A stretch of DNA of 9,888 nucleotides from Candidatus Colimorpha onthohippi (GCA_018064565.1 JAGHVA010000059.1:1-9888); one strand, 5' to 3'; counted from the stretch's first letter, positions 1-6,728 are shown. Notes: generated by a model from the letters alone, not told the origin. Program-made: numbers and translations.

Positions 1-1434
1 GAATGGTATAATGAGTTGGTGGTTCGCGCTGATTTGGCAGAGAATTCTGCTGTGCGTGGTTGTATGGTTATCAAGCCCTATGGCTATGCTATATGGGAAA
101 AGATGCAGCGTGCCCTCGATGACATGTTTAAGGCTACGGGGCATGTCAATGCCTATTTCCCTTTGTTTATTCCCAAGTCGTTTTTAAGTCGCGAGGCTGA
201 ACATGTGGAGGGCTTTGCCAAAGAGTGCGCTGTGGTTACTCATCACCGTTTGATGAACGACCCTAACGGCAATGGGGTAGTGGTTGATCCTGCCGCACGG
301 TTAGAGGAGGAGCTTATTGTCCGCCCAACGAGCGAGACGATTATCTGGAGCACTTACAAGAATTGGATTAAGAGCTATCGTGATTTGCCTATTCTTTGCA
401 ATCAATGGGCTAATGTGGTTCGTTGGGAGATGCGTACTCGTATGTTTTTGCGTACTGCGGAGTTTCTCTGGCAGGAGGGTCATACGGCTCACGCCACTGC
501 CGAGGAGGCGGATGCCGAGGCTCGCAAGATGCTGGATGTCTATGCCGATTTTGCCGAAAACTGGATGTCGGTGCCTGTCATAAAAGGTGTCAAATCGCCC
601 AACGAGCGTTTCGCTGGTGCTTTGGATACCTATTGTATTGAGGCTATGATGCAAGATGGCAAGGCCTTGCAGGCTGGAACGTCACATTTCTTAGGACAGA
701 ATTTCGCCAAGGCTTTTGAAGTTCAGTTTCTCAATAAGGAAAACAAGCGGGAGAATGTGTGGGCTGCGTCATGGGCTGTATCAACCCGATTGAGGGGAGC
801 GTTGATTATGACTCACAGCGACGACAAGGGCTTGGTACTGCCTCCCAAGTTGGCACCTATCCAAGTGGCTATTGTGCCTATCTGCAAGAGCGACGACCAG
901 ATGAGCGAGATTAGTGCCAAGGTGGAGCCTATCATCAAGTCGCTGCAAGCCAAGGGCATCACGGTCAAATGCGACAACCGCACCGAATACAAGCCTGGTT
1001 GGAAGTTCAACGAGTATGAGTTCAAAGGTGTACCAGTGCGTTTGGCTATAGGTCCCCGCGATTTGGAAAACGGTACTTGTGAGGTATGTCGCCGCGACAC
1101 TCTTGAGAAAACCACCATGCCTATCGAAGGCATCGCCGACCATATCGAGCAGCTTATGGTTGATATCCAACATAACCTCTTCAAGAGGGCGTCCGATTTC
1201 CACGCAGCCCAAACCCGCAAGGTAGATACTTGGGACGACTTCAAGGTCGAGATTGAAAAGAGCGGTTTCTTGCTCTGCCATTGGGATGGCACCACCGAAA
1301 CCGAGGAGCGTATCAAAGAAGAAACAAAAGCCACCATCCGCTGCATTCCCAACGATGCCGAGCCTGAGGAAGGTACTTGTATCTACAGTGGCAAGCCGTC
1401 TCACCGCCGCGTTATTTTTGCAAGGTCGTACTAA
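1..1434 (+). CDS. proS: Prolyl-tRNA synthetase, 5' partial
   Basis: Cytosolic class II aminoacyl-tRNA synthetase that activates proline with ATP and charges tRNA-Pro. The frame is open from base 1, so the gene starts upstream; by comparison with Bacteroides ProRS as I remember it, only about 20 residues are missing. Counting codons from base 1, visible signatures are the RPTSE proline/ATP-site motif (about 108-112), class II motif 2 starting RWEMRTR (141), GTSH (226-229), and motif 3 GALIMTHSDD (266-275). The anticodon-binding domain follows, then the C-terminal domain typical of the archaeal/eukaryote-like (type 3) ProRS, with HWDGT, KEETKATIRCIP and the terminal FARSY; a C-terminal tyrosine is characteristic of this type. 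The segment before motif 3 reads SWAVSTRLRG where SWGVSTRL(I/M)G is usual, a mild change. A hairpin terminator follows, so the gene probably ends its own transcript. Confidence 0.97.
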   Translation, partial: EWYNELVVRADLAENSAVRGCMVIKPYGYAIWEKMQRALDDMFKATGHVNAYFPLFIPKSFLSREAEHVEGFAKECAVVTHHRLMNDPNGNGVVVDPAARLEEELIVRPTSETIIWSTYKNWIKSYRDLPILCNQWANVVRWEMRTRMFLRTAEFLWQEGHTAHATAEEADAEARKMLDVYADFAENWMSVPVIKGVKSPNERFAGALDTYCIEAMMQDGKALQAGTSHFLGQNFAKAFEVQFLNKENKRENVWAASWAVSTRLRGALIMTHSDDKGLVLPPKLAPIQVAIVPICKSDDQMSEISAKVEPIIKSLQAKGITVKCDNRTEYKPGWKFNEYEFKGVPVRLAIGPRDLENGTCEVCRRDTLEKTTMPIEGIADHIEQLMVDIQHNLFKRASDFHAAQTRKVDTWDDFKVEIEKSGFLLCHWDGTTETEERIKEETKATIRCIPNDAEPEEGTCIYSGKPSHRRVIFARSY

Positions 1435-1462
1435 TCGTGTTGTTCACATAGATCAAGAATTG

Positions 1463-1493
1463 GGTGGCAGACCGTCGGTGGTCTGCCGCTTTT
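1463..1493 (+). terminator. Rho-independent terminator after proS
   Basis: A perfect 8-bp inverted repeat, GGCAGACC (1466-1473) and GGTCTGCC (1480-1487), surrounds a 6-nt loop. It can be extended outward by a U.G wobble (1465/1488), a G-C pair (1464/1489) and a further wobble. A run of four T (1490-1493) follows at once. It lies 29 nt after the proS stop and just before the HD-domain gene. The complementarity is seen directly; the terminator role is inferred from GC-rich stem plus T-run. Confidence 0.75.
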
Positions 1494-1508
1494 AATAAAT
1501 CAATATTT

Positions 1509-2141
1509 ATGGTTATCGACATCAAAAAAAATAAGGAAGAGTTTATTGGACTGCTTCAGGCTACCAATCGCCCCGGCATAGACAACGTGATTGAGGATTT
1601 GGATAAGATGGGATTTTTTGAGGCACCAGCATCAACAGTTCATCATCTCAATACCGAAGGGGGCTTGGTGCAGCACTCGCTCAATACCTATCGTGCAGCA
1701 ATGGCTGTATATAATGGTCTGCAGCAATATGAACCCAGTCTGGTCAACGAGGTCAAGCCCGACAGTATCGCCATAGCTGCTCTGCTACATGATGTGTGCA
1801 AGTCGGACATCTACTATAGGTCGGTTCGCAAGCGTAAAAATATGTTAGGCCAGTGGGAAGACTCCGAAGGTTACAAGGTGTCGTACAAGAGTTTTCCCAT
1901 GGGACATGGTGAGAAATCGGTGGTATTGTTGCTTTGCAGCGGTTTGGATATGTCCGACGACGAGATGCTCGCCATCCGTTGGCACATGGGGGCATGGGGC
2001 ATCAATATGACCAGTTATGAAGACACCCGCAACTACGATGCCTCGCGCAAACTATACCCTTTGGTAACCATTATCCAAACTGCCGATGGTCTCGCTGCCA
2101 GCATCCTGGAACGCTCGGGTGAGGAGATCGACGACCTCTGA
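1509..2141 (+). CDS. HD-domain protein (putative phosphohydrolase)
   Basis: A 210-residue protein with the metal-binding pattern of the HD superfamily, whose members hydrolyse phosphate esters, often of nucleotides or nucleic acids. Candidate ligands in order: H45/H46, H56 in GGLVQHS, the HD doublet H94-D95 in ALLHDVCKSD, H133 in MGHGEKS, H159 in RWHMG, and D193 in TADG. The GGL-x-x-H, LHD, GHGEKS, WH and TADG series resembles the HD module of YhaM-type 3'-5' exoribonucleases, but no OB-fold nucleic-acid domain is present, so the substrate is unknown. I chose ATG 1509: an earlier GTG-type start at 1464 would place its first codons inside the proS terminator stem. No clear Shine-Dalgarno is seen. 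It ends 26 nt before a short ATG-CAA-TAA that precedes the barrel gene. Likely cytosolic: no signal peptide or membrane segment. Confidence 0.87.
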   Translation: MVIDIKKNKEEFIGLLQATNRPGIDNVIEDLDKMGFFEAPASTVHHLNTEGGLVQHSLNTYRAAMAVYNGLQQYEPSLVNEVKPDSIAIAALLHDVCKSDIYYRSVRKRKNMLGQWEDSEGYKVSYKSFPMGHGEKSVVLLLCSGLDMSDDEMLAIRWHMGAWGINMTSYEDTRNYDASRKLYPLVTIIQTADGLAASILERSGEEIDDL

Positions 2142-2254
2142 CGCACTTACAGTGTGCCCAAACAACAATGCAATAAAATAGCCGTTTCTATAAAAACAAA
2201 AACACGCGTATCTCCCTCGTCCGCCATATTCTGCTGCTCGCATTCAACATAATT

Positions 2255-3844
2255 GTGTTGTCGGCGGCGTTTTGCCAAGACACAACCTCTCTCCCTATAA
2301 TCGAGATTAAAGCCGACCGAACGATAATATACCCGCAGCGGATGAATTTGCATGGCAACGAGTCGTTGCTGGATATATTGCAGATGTATCCCGACTTGAT
2401 GATTGCGGGATATGAGGACTTGATAACTGGGTATAATCTGCGAATCGACAACTGCCCTATGAATGCGGATACAAGAATGTTGATTAGCGGCATGTTGGCT
2501 AAAGACATCTTGATGATTCAGGTGTGCGACAATACGGGAGTGGCCAAAGGTACGATTGGTGAAGGGAGGGTGTTGGATATCAATATGGTACCATATGTTA
2601 AGGGTGTCGAAGGATATGCAGAGGGCGATATCGAAGCGTTCACGTCTGATAGGGGTATCTATGGGGTTGGCGATGTCAATATGCAATATGGCAATGGCAA
2701 TACCGACCTATATGCAAACGCCTCGTATCGGTATGAGGATGTGCGCAGAGATCATGTAATGTTACACATGACCAATCGGTTTGGCGACCGAGACCGGCTG
2801 ATAACTCATTTTACCCAGCAGTATGCCAATTCGCCGAGTGCGCTCATTCCGTCTGACAACTCTGATATTACAGAGAAATACATGGGGCGTTTCAGATATT
2901 TCCACACATTCAACGATATAGGCACCGAATTGCTTTTGGTGGGTGGCTACCAATATGCCCAAAATGAGACCTCCCAAAGCTCTATGCCTATGTATATTGT
3001 GGAGTTGAATACACCGCTTGTAGATAAGAACCTGTCGTTTATGCTGGGTACCGAAGGCGACTTCTTGACTACCAACACTTTGGGTTCTGACATGCAATAC
3101 CATGTGTTCAACAACGATATCTACACGCAACTTACCTACGCATTGACTCGTTGGAGGCTCTCGGCTGGCAATCGTGTGATGTTTTATGATTATGGTATCG
3201 CTACGAGCAGCCACCCCAAGTCGCCTTACTACGACACAAGAGACAATGCCAATATAAGTGCTATCTTTCTGCCATCGGCGTCCCAGCAGGTGCAAGTGGC
3301 TTACTACAAAAAATACTACAATCCAGCCTATGTGATGCTGTTCGACGGTCGGCACATACTGTCGGACGATGAGTGGGCAATAACAAAGGGACAGCTGGAC
3401 GAGCAGAATCTTAACGAGCTAAAGGTAGCCTATGCCTATAGCAAAAACAGCCTGACGTTGAAGGCCGAAGGTAGCTATTATGCAGTGGAAGCGGGCAACA
3501 ATTTTGGCAAGATAGGCGTGAGCGGCTGCTGGCGTTTGCCGATGGCAGTGCTGAACGGTGGTGCTAACCTCTACACGGCAACAAATGGCAGTTATGCTAC
3601 GCTCCGATTTGCAACTACACTATATCTGCCCAAGCAGTGGCAAGTGGGGCTGCAAGGGGTATATTACTCTGCTTATGCACCACAGAGAGCAAGCACAGGA
3701 GTCCCTGTGTATGGCTGTGTAACGGTAGATAAAACGTTTGGCAAACGCCTGACCATGTCGGTCGCATGGCACGATATGTTTAGCCAACGGGGCGATGGAT
3801 TATCTAATCAGCGGTTTACCGTCATTTTGAGATACAGGTTTTAG
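2255..3844 (+). CDS. TonB-receptor-like outer-membrane beta-barrel protein
   Basis: Outer-membrane protein with a plug-like N-terminus and a barrel. Counting from GTG 2255, residues about 33-112 look like a TonB-dependent-receptor plug: LLDILQMYPDL, then LRIDNCPMN, then LAKDILMIQVCDNT and GEGRVLDI, matching the usual 'path-DIE-x-IEV ... G-x-x-x-I-x-I' layout. From about 113 there are alternating aromatic/polar strands, ending RFTVILRYRF with the terminal Phe typical of barrels. There is no N-terminal carboxypeptidase-D-like repeat, and about 530 residues is short for a full TonB receptor, so it may be a reduced one. The 5' end is odd: a hydrophobic signal peptide (core HILLLAFNIIVLSAAFC) begins upstream of GTG 2255, but no ATG, GTG or TTG precedes it in frame before TAA 2174. 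The real start is therefore uncertain or the gene is damaged. The substrate cannot be told. The 3' end overlaps the opposite lipoprotein gene by 45 nt. Confidence 0.75.
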   Translation: MLSAAFCQDTTSLPIIEIKADRTIIYPQRMNLHGNESLLDILQMYPDLMIAGYEDLITGYNLRIDNCPMNADTRMLISGMLAKDILMIQVCDNTGVAKGTIGEGRVLDINMVPYVKGVEGYAEGDIEAFTSDRGIYGVGDVNMQYGNGNTDLYANASYRYEDVRRDHVMLHMTNRFGDRDRLITHFTQQYANSPSALIPSDNSDITEKYMGRFRYFHTFNDIGTELLLVGGYQYAQNETSQSSMPMYIVELNTPLVDKNLSFMLGTEGDFLTTNTLGSDMQYHVFNNDIYTQLTYALTRWRLSAGNRVMFYDYGIATSSHPKSPYYDTRDNANISAIFLPSASQQVQVAYYKKYYNPAYVMLFDGRHILSDDEWAITKGQLDEQNLNELKVAYAYSKNSLTLKAEGSYYAVEAGNNFGKIGVSGCWRLPMAVLNGGANLYTATNGSYATLRFATTLYLPKQWQVGLQGVYYSAYAPQRASTGVPVYGCVTVDKTFGKRLTMSVAWHDMFSQRGDGLSNQRFTVILRYRF

Positions 3845-4825
3845 TTCTGTTACCAACCGCACGCAGTAGCCGTTGTAACGCAGATTGGTGCTTCGGGTCT
3901 CGAACGAATAGTTATAGCTGCGCAAGGCGTAGGCGGCAGTATAATCGCTTGCCGAGGCTGTCCAATAGTGGCACATGCCTACGCTCGACATCCCATCTTT
4001 AGAGCGCAACCCACATGCAGGCAGAAATACAGCACCTGCCTGTTCCAGTTGCTCCCATTGTTGTGTGGTGTAAACATTAGCGGTATAGCTCCCTGTGGGA
4101 CCTGCTGTAAACGATAGTCCATCGGGCAGTTCAAAGCCGTCTGGCAGTATGATAGCCCCTTTCTGTCCGTTTACGGTAGCCAATGCGTTCAGGTTGGCGG
4201 CATCTTTGCGAGCTGTCAGCAGATAGTTCCACTCTTGCACGGTAAGTGTGCGCCACTGGCCAGGTTGGTTGCCACCGTTAGAGATGGCGTTATATACGCC
4301 CCAGTCATAATAGCGGTTGCCTGCCGTGAGGGCGGTATCAGCCTGATTGATAGATGGTCCATATCCGCATAGGTTAATCTTATAGGCGTCGGAGCCAGGC
4401 TGGGCACACTCCTCGGTAGTGCTGTATGGCATATAATGCAGGCAGTAGGAGTCTGCCTCGTCGTGATAGCCGCTGGTGCCCCACCCAAAGCAGTCTATCC
4501 AGCCGGTATAGGTCTCGGAGGCATTTAGGTTGTCGTCGCCTATAAAGTCGGTTTGCTTATCGGCAAAACGCCATGTGCCTGGCTGGGTTCCATCGGCGGT
4601 GGCATGGCTTCCAGTAGTGGAGTATTGGAGGTTGCCTTTGGCAAAGCGCACCTGTTTGCCCTCGCTTACCGAGAAATAGGCTGGCAAAAAGCCTTCTGAT
4701 GGCGGGTTGATTGTTGTCTGGGCATCTGTTACAGTGGATTCCTCATCTTTGGCACAACCTGCCCAAATGGCAGTTATCGCTATCAGTATAGGGTAAAGTC
4801 TTTTTATCGTCATAATTCTTCTCAT
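3800..4825 (-). CDS. Surface-type lipoprotein with FGE/lectin-like repeat domain (putative)
   Basis: A 341-residue lipoprotein, last gene of the minus-strand set. A short basic N-region and hydrophobic core end in IWAGC, making C24 the lipidated residue. It is followed by AKDEE, which resembles the lipoprotein export signal (Lys plus two acidic residues just after Cys) that sends Bacteroidota lipoproteins to the cell surface. The rest matches a pattern I recognise from Bacteroides/Prevotella secreted proteins: VRFAKGNLQYS (59-69), WRFADKQTDFIG (85-96), FGWGTSGY (113-120), WRTLTVQEW (191-199), GAVFLPACGLR (264-274), YWTAS (287-291) and GYCVRLV (319-325). This set resembles the formylglycine-generating-enzyme/C-type-lectin fold, suggesting binding rather than catalysis; no function is assigned. 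The 16 residues after VRLV are read across the end of the convergent barrel gene and may be a recent extension. ATG 4825 was chosen; ATG 4813 is possible and also keeps the signal peptide. Confidence 0.82.
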   Translation of the reverse strand: MRRIMTIKRLYPILIAITAIWAGCAKDEESTVTDAQTTINPPSEGFLPAYFSVSEGKQVRFAKGNLQYSTTGSHATADGTQPGTWRFADKQTDFIGDDNLNASETYTGWIDCFGWGTSGYHDEADSYCLHYMPYSTTEECAQPGSDAYKINLCGYGPSINQADTALTAGNRYYDWGVYNAISNGGNQPGQWRTLTVQEWNYLLTARKDAANLNALATVNGQKGAIILPDGFELPDGLSFTAGPTGSYTANVYTTQQWEQLEQAGAVFLPACGLRSKDGMSSVGMCHYWTASASDYTAAYALRSYNYSFETRSTNLRYNGYCVRLVTELKPVSQNDGKPLIR

Positions 4826-4870
4826 AGTTGGTGGTTTTTGTTTCTTTGCTGGCGTTGCTATTCGTTGCTT

Positions 4871-5383
4871 TCAAAACAGTATCCAATATAGCAACAGGAA
4901 TGTAAGCAGTCCGTAAAGCATGATTTTGCCAGCCGACATAGGCTTCATGTAGTCGGTGTCGCTGATGTCGTAGCGGCGGCGGATGTGGATTTTGTAGGGT
5001 CGGCTGTCGTTGTTGGCATATTTGTTCATCAGGTCGGCATCGGCTGTGGCTTGTGGGGCTGTTGCCTCTCCGCCTGCTGGCGATGGGGTGCTGCCTTGCT
5101 GAAAACGTGGTTGGTAGTTGAATTTGGGCATTTTACGCTTGCGAAAAAGGTCCATCAGCCCCAACCGATGTTGACGTCTGGAACGGTCTATCTGGCGCAC
5201 CTTGTCCTGAAAATACCGCAATTCGTCATCGTCAGTATCAGTGTCCTGCGTAGGCGCCTCTGTCAGCGATGGATGTGTGGCGGCATATTTCCGTTTCAAT
5301 TCCTCCCACCGCTCTTTCTCGGGGTCGTAAAAACGGGGTTCATAATGAAACTGTCTGGGCTTTGGGGTATAAAACATTGGCAT
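4871..5383 (-). CDS. Conserved-looking tail-anchored protein of unknown function
   Basis: A 170-residue protein I cannot name. It is charged and probably largely disordered, with one hydrophobic C-terminal segment (about 151-170, GKIMLYGLLTFLLLYWILF) ending at the last residue, so it should be tail-anchored with its bulk in the cytoplasm. A motif occurs twice: PRQFHYEPRF (9-18) and MPKFNYQPRF (85-94). The first is followed by DPEKERWEELKRKYA and an acidic stretch (48-54), the second by a Ser/Pro/Ala/Gly/Gln-rich linker (96-117). A basic patch, HIRRRY (133-138), lies near the membrane. It starts 21 nt after the folate-gene stop and ends 45 nt before the lipoprotein start, all on the minus strand, so cotranscription is likely. 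Start ATG 5383 gives MPMFYTPKPR; ATG 5377 would lose only two residues. I have an impression of similar proteins in other Bacteroidota but cannot confirm it here. Confidence 0.85.
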   Translation of the reverse strand: MPMFYTPKPRQFHYEPRFYDPEKERWEELKRKYAATHPSLTEAPTQDTDTDDDELRYFQDKVRQIDRSRRQHRLGLMDLFRKRKMPKFNYQPRFQQGSTPSPAGGEATAPQATADADLMNKYANNDSRPYKIHIRRRYDISDTDYMKPMSAGKIMLYGLLTFLLLYWILF

Positions 5384-5404
5384 CGTTAACGCTGATTTTG
5401 AAAT

Positions 5405-5950
5405 TTATATGCAATGGCTGAATATCACTTTATCCATTGGTAGGTCGTGGGGTTCGGTGGGCACTTGTGGCACCATCTGAAATCCAAATGCCACGCCCAC
5501 TTTATAAGCATTGGGTGTAGTGGATAGCAGTCTGTCGTAAAATCCTCTACCTCTGCCCATACGGTTGCCGCTGGTATCGAATGCCACACCAGGCACAATA
5601 ATTATGTCGATGGCTTGCAGGTTGTCGAATATGGCTCCTGTGGGCTCTCCAATCCCAAATTGATCGCCTTCACGCAGGCAGTCGCGACCGGTGTATTGCC
5701 GCAGCAGCAGGTTGTCGCCATCCACACAAGGCAGCAGTATGGTCTTGTCGCGGTACCAACAATCTACAAAGTCGTGTGTCTGCACCTCGTCGTCCATACT
5801 CCAATACATCAACACGGTTTGTGCTGCAACAAATTGGGGCAGGGCAGCCACCTGATCCATGATTGTGGCAGATAAAGCCTTTTTTGTACAAAAAGGGACG
5901 GCCGCTTTGGCCGCCCTTATCTGTTTGCGTAATGTAACCTTATCCAACAT
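5405..5950 (-). CDS. fthC: 5-formyltetrahydrofolate cyclo-ligase
   Basis: Cytosolic enzyme (MTHFS/YgfA family) that converts 5-formyltetrahydrofolate to 5,10-methenyltetrahydrofolate using ATP, returning the storage or inhibitory folate to one-carbon metabolism. The 181-residue length is normal for the family. Visible signatures are the N-terminal RKQIRAAKAA (8-17), PxVDGDN (74-80), FGIGEPTG (98-105), IIIVPGVAFD (116-125) and the hallmark MGRGRGFYDR (131-140), which forms the nucleotide and folate site, then HDLPMDKVIF near the end. I chose ATG 5950 because LDKVTLRKQIR is where family proteins begin; the open frame continues upstream to 6067 only as overlap with the preceding gene. It starts 19 nt after the SSB-like gene stop and is followed 21 nt later by the tail-anchored protein gene. 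No own promoter was recognised. Confidence 0.96.
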   Translation of the reverse strand: MLDKVTLRKQIRAAKAAVPFCTKKALSATIMDQVAALPQFVAAQTVLMYWSMDDEVQTHDFVDCWYRDKTILLPCVDGDNLLLRQYTGRDCLREGDQFGIGEPTGAIFDNLQAIDIIIVPGVAFDTSGNRMGRGRGFYDRLLSTTPNAYKVGVAFGFQMVPQVPTEPHDLPMDKVIFSHCI

Positions 5951-5969
5951 ATTAGATTGAACTATCGGG

Positions 5970-6428
5970 TTAGAATGGCAAGTCATCGTCCGAGGCGGGC
6001 ATGCTTGCCGTAGGCTGTGTCGATGCAGGAGCAGCACCCGGTGTGGCAACGGGAGGCACTGCGGCAAACGGTGCTTGCGGTGCTGCCACGGGTTGTGCCT
6101 GCGGCTGCCAAGTGCCTGCCGCAGGTGCGCCAGCCATAGGCTGAGGCTGACTGCCTGCTACATAGTTCTGCACGCGGATGCAACGCACATCGGTGTACCA
6201 GCGATCCTGATATTCACGGCTCTCGATATTGAAATTGACTTGCACCATGCCGCCGATAACAAGTTGTTGCAACATTGCCAAACGGTCTTCGCCAAAGGTG
6301 GTAAAGGCTATCTGACGGGGATAGTCTTCGCCAACCTCTACTACAAAACCACCACGTACCCACGGACCGCGCTGGCTCTCACCACGCTGTTCGGGCAAAA
6401 TCTTTAATAATTTTCCTATTACTTCCAT
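5970..6428 (-). CDS. DUF3127 SSB-like OB-fold protein
   Basis: A 152-residue protein of the DUF3127 family, common in Bacteroidota and resembling single-stranded DNA-binding protein. The OB-fold-like part covers about residues 1-90: MEVIGKLLKILPEQ at the N-terminus, then FVVEVGEDYPRQIAFTTFG, VNFNIESREYQDRWYTDVR (65-82) and CIRVQNY. A low-complexity Ala/Pro/Gln linker follows (about 91-143), then the acidic tail DDDLPF (147-152). That tail matches the SSB C-terminal peptide used to recruit replication and repair partners. A role in ssDNA binding or metabolism is inferred from architecture, not shown. It is the first gene of the minus-strand set, and a Bacteroidota-type promoter lies about 130 nt upstream. 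ATG 6428 gives the MEVxGK start normal for the family. It may act beside a standard SSB encoded elsewhere. Confidence 0.9.
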   Translation of the reverse strand: MEVIGKLLKILPEQRGESQRGPWVRGGFVVEVGEDYPRQIAFTTFGEDRLAMLQQLVIGGMVQVNFNIESREYQDRWYTDVRCIRVQNYVAGSQPQPMAGAPAAGTWQPQAQPVAAPQAPFAAVPPVATPGAAPASTQPTASMPASDDDLPF

Positions 6429-6560
6429 CTGTTATTATGATTTTTTGAATATTCAAGTAATAATGAATAGCAACCTGCCACCCACACAGCCGTTCGCACA
6501 CACATAATGCTGTAAGACACAGCAACACACCCACCACGACACATGCAATATAACAATCTG

Positions 6561-6593
6561 CAAAGATAATAAGATTATTTGGTTTTTGCCAAG
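6561..6593 (-). promoter_or_regulatory. Putative promoter of the minus-strand gene set
   Basis: On the minus strand, TATCTTTG (6561-6568) is an exact match to the Bacteroidota -7 element TAnnTTTG. About 20-21 nt upstream lies CTTG/TTGG (6589-6593), a weak -33 box. Transcription would start near 6555 and give a leader of about 125 nt before ATG 6428. The stretch 6429-6555 contains no gene I can support. Confidence 0.55.
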
Positions 6594-6629
6594 TCGATTT
6601 GAATATTTCTGAAAAATAGTTTTCAACTG

Positions 6630-6660
6630 TTTCAAAATCGAAAAATAAATTGTAACTTTG
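6630..6660 (+). promoter_or_regulatory. Putative promoter of argS
   Basis: TAACTTTG (6653-6660) matches the Bacteroidota -7 consensus TAnnTTTG exactly. TTTC (6630-6633) lies 19 nt upstream, one base off the -33 TTTG. The start site would be near 6666, leaving a leader of about 60 nt before ATG 6729. The surrounding DNA is AT-rich. Confidence 0.68.
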
Positions 6661-6728
6661 CATGTTTTTGGAGCTTTGGGATATAGCTCTTAAATGCCAC
6701 ATTTTGAAAAATATCTTATACTATTACT

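Noticed and set aside
781..1404. A 207-codon open frame antisense to proS
   Set aside because: Shadow of a strongly supported synthetase gene; no domain, no upstream signals.
1464..1508. An upstream start that would add 15 residues to the HD-domain protein
   Set aside because: The extension lies in the proS terminator stem and T-run; ATG 1509 gives a sensible N-terminus.
2147..2686. A 179-codon minus-strand frame across the start of the barrel gene
   Set aside because: Antisense to the plug and signal-peptide coding region, with no domain; the plus-strand reading explains the sequence better.
5951..6067. An N-terminal extension of the 5-formyltetrahydrofolate cyclo-ligase by 39 residues
   Set aside because: The extension overlaps the SSB-like coding tail in another frame and is unlike the family; homologues begin near MLDKVTLRK.
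6416..6544. A 42-codon minus-strand leader ORF (start 6544) that overlaps the SSB-like start codon and could couple its translation
   Set aside because: No ribosome site or recognisable attenuator peptide; Cys/Val/Ser-rich composition looks like chance. Conservation in relatives would be needed.
6671..6689. GAGCT/AGCTC inverted repeat in the argS leader as a possible attenuator
   Set aside because: Only 5 bp with a 9-nt loop and no T-run; too weak to call.
6379..6702. A 107-codon minus-strand open frame with a Cys/Val-rich hydrophobic middle, spanning the argS/SSB-like intergenic region
   Set aside because: It runs through both predicted promoters, overlaps the SSB-like start in another frame, and shows no recognisable domain; its hydrophobic part comes from low-complexity leader DNA.
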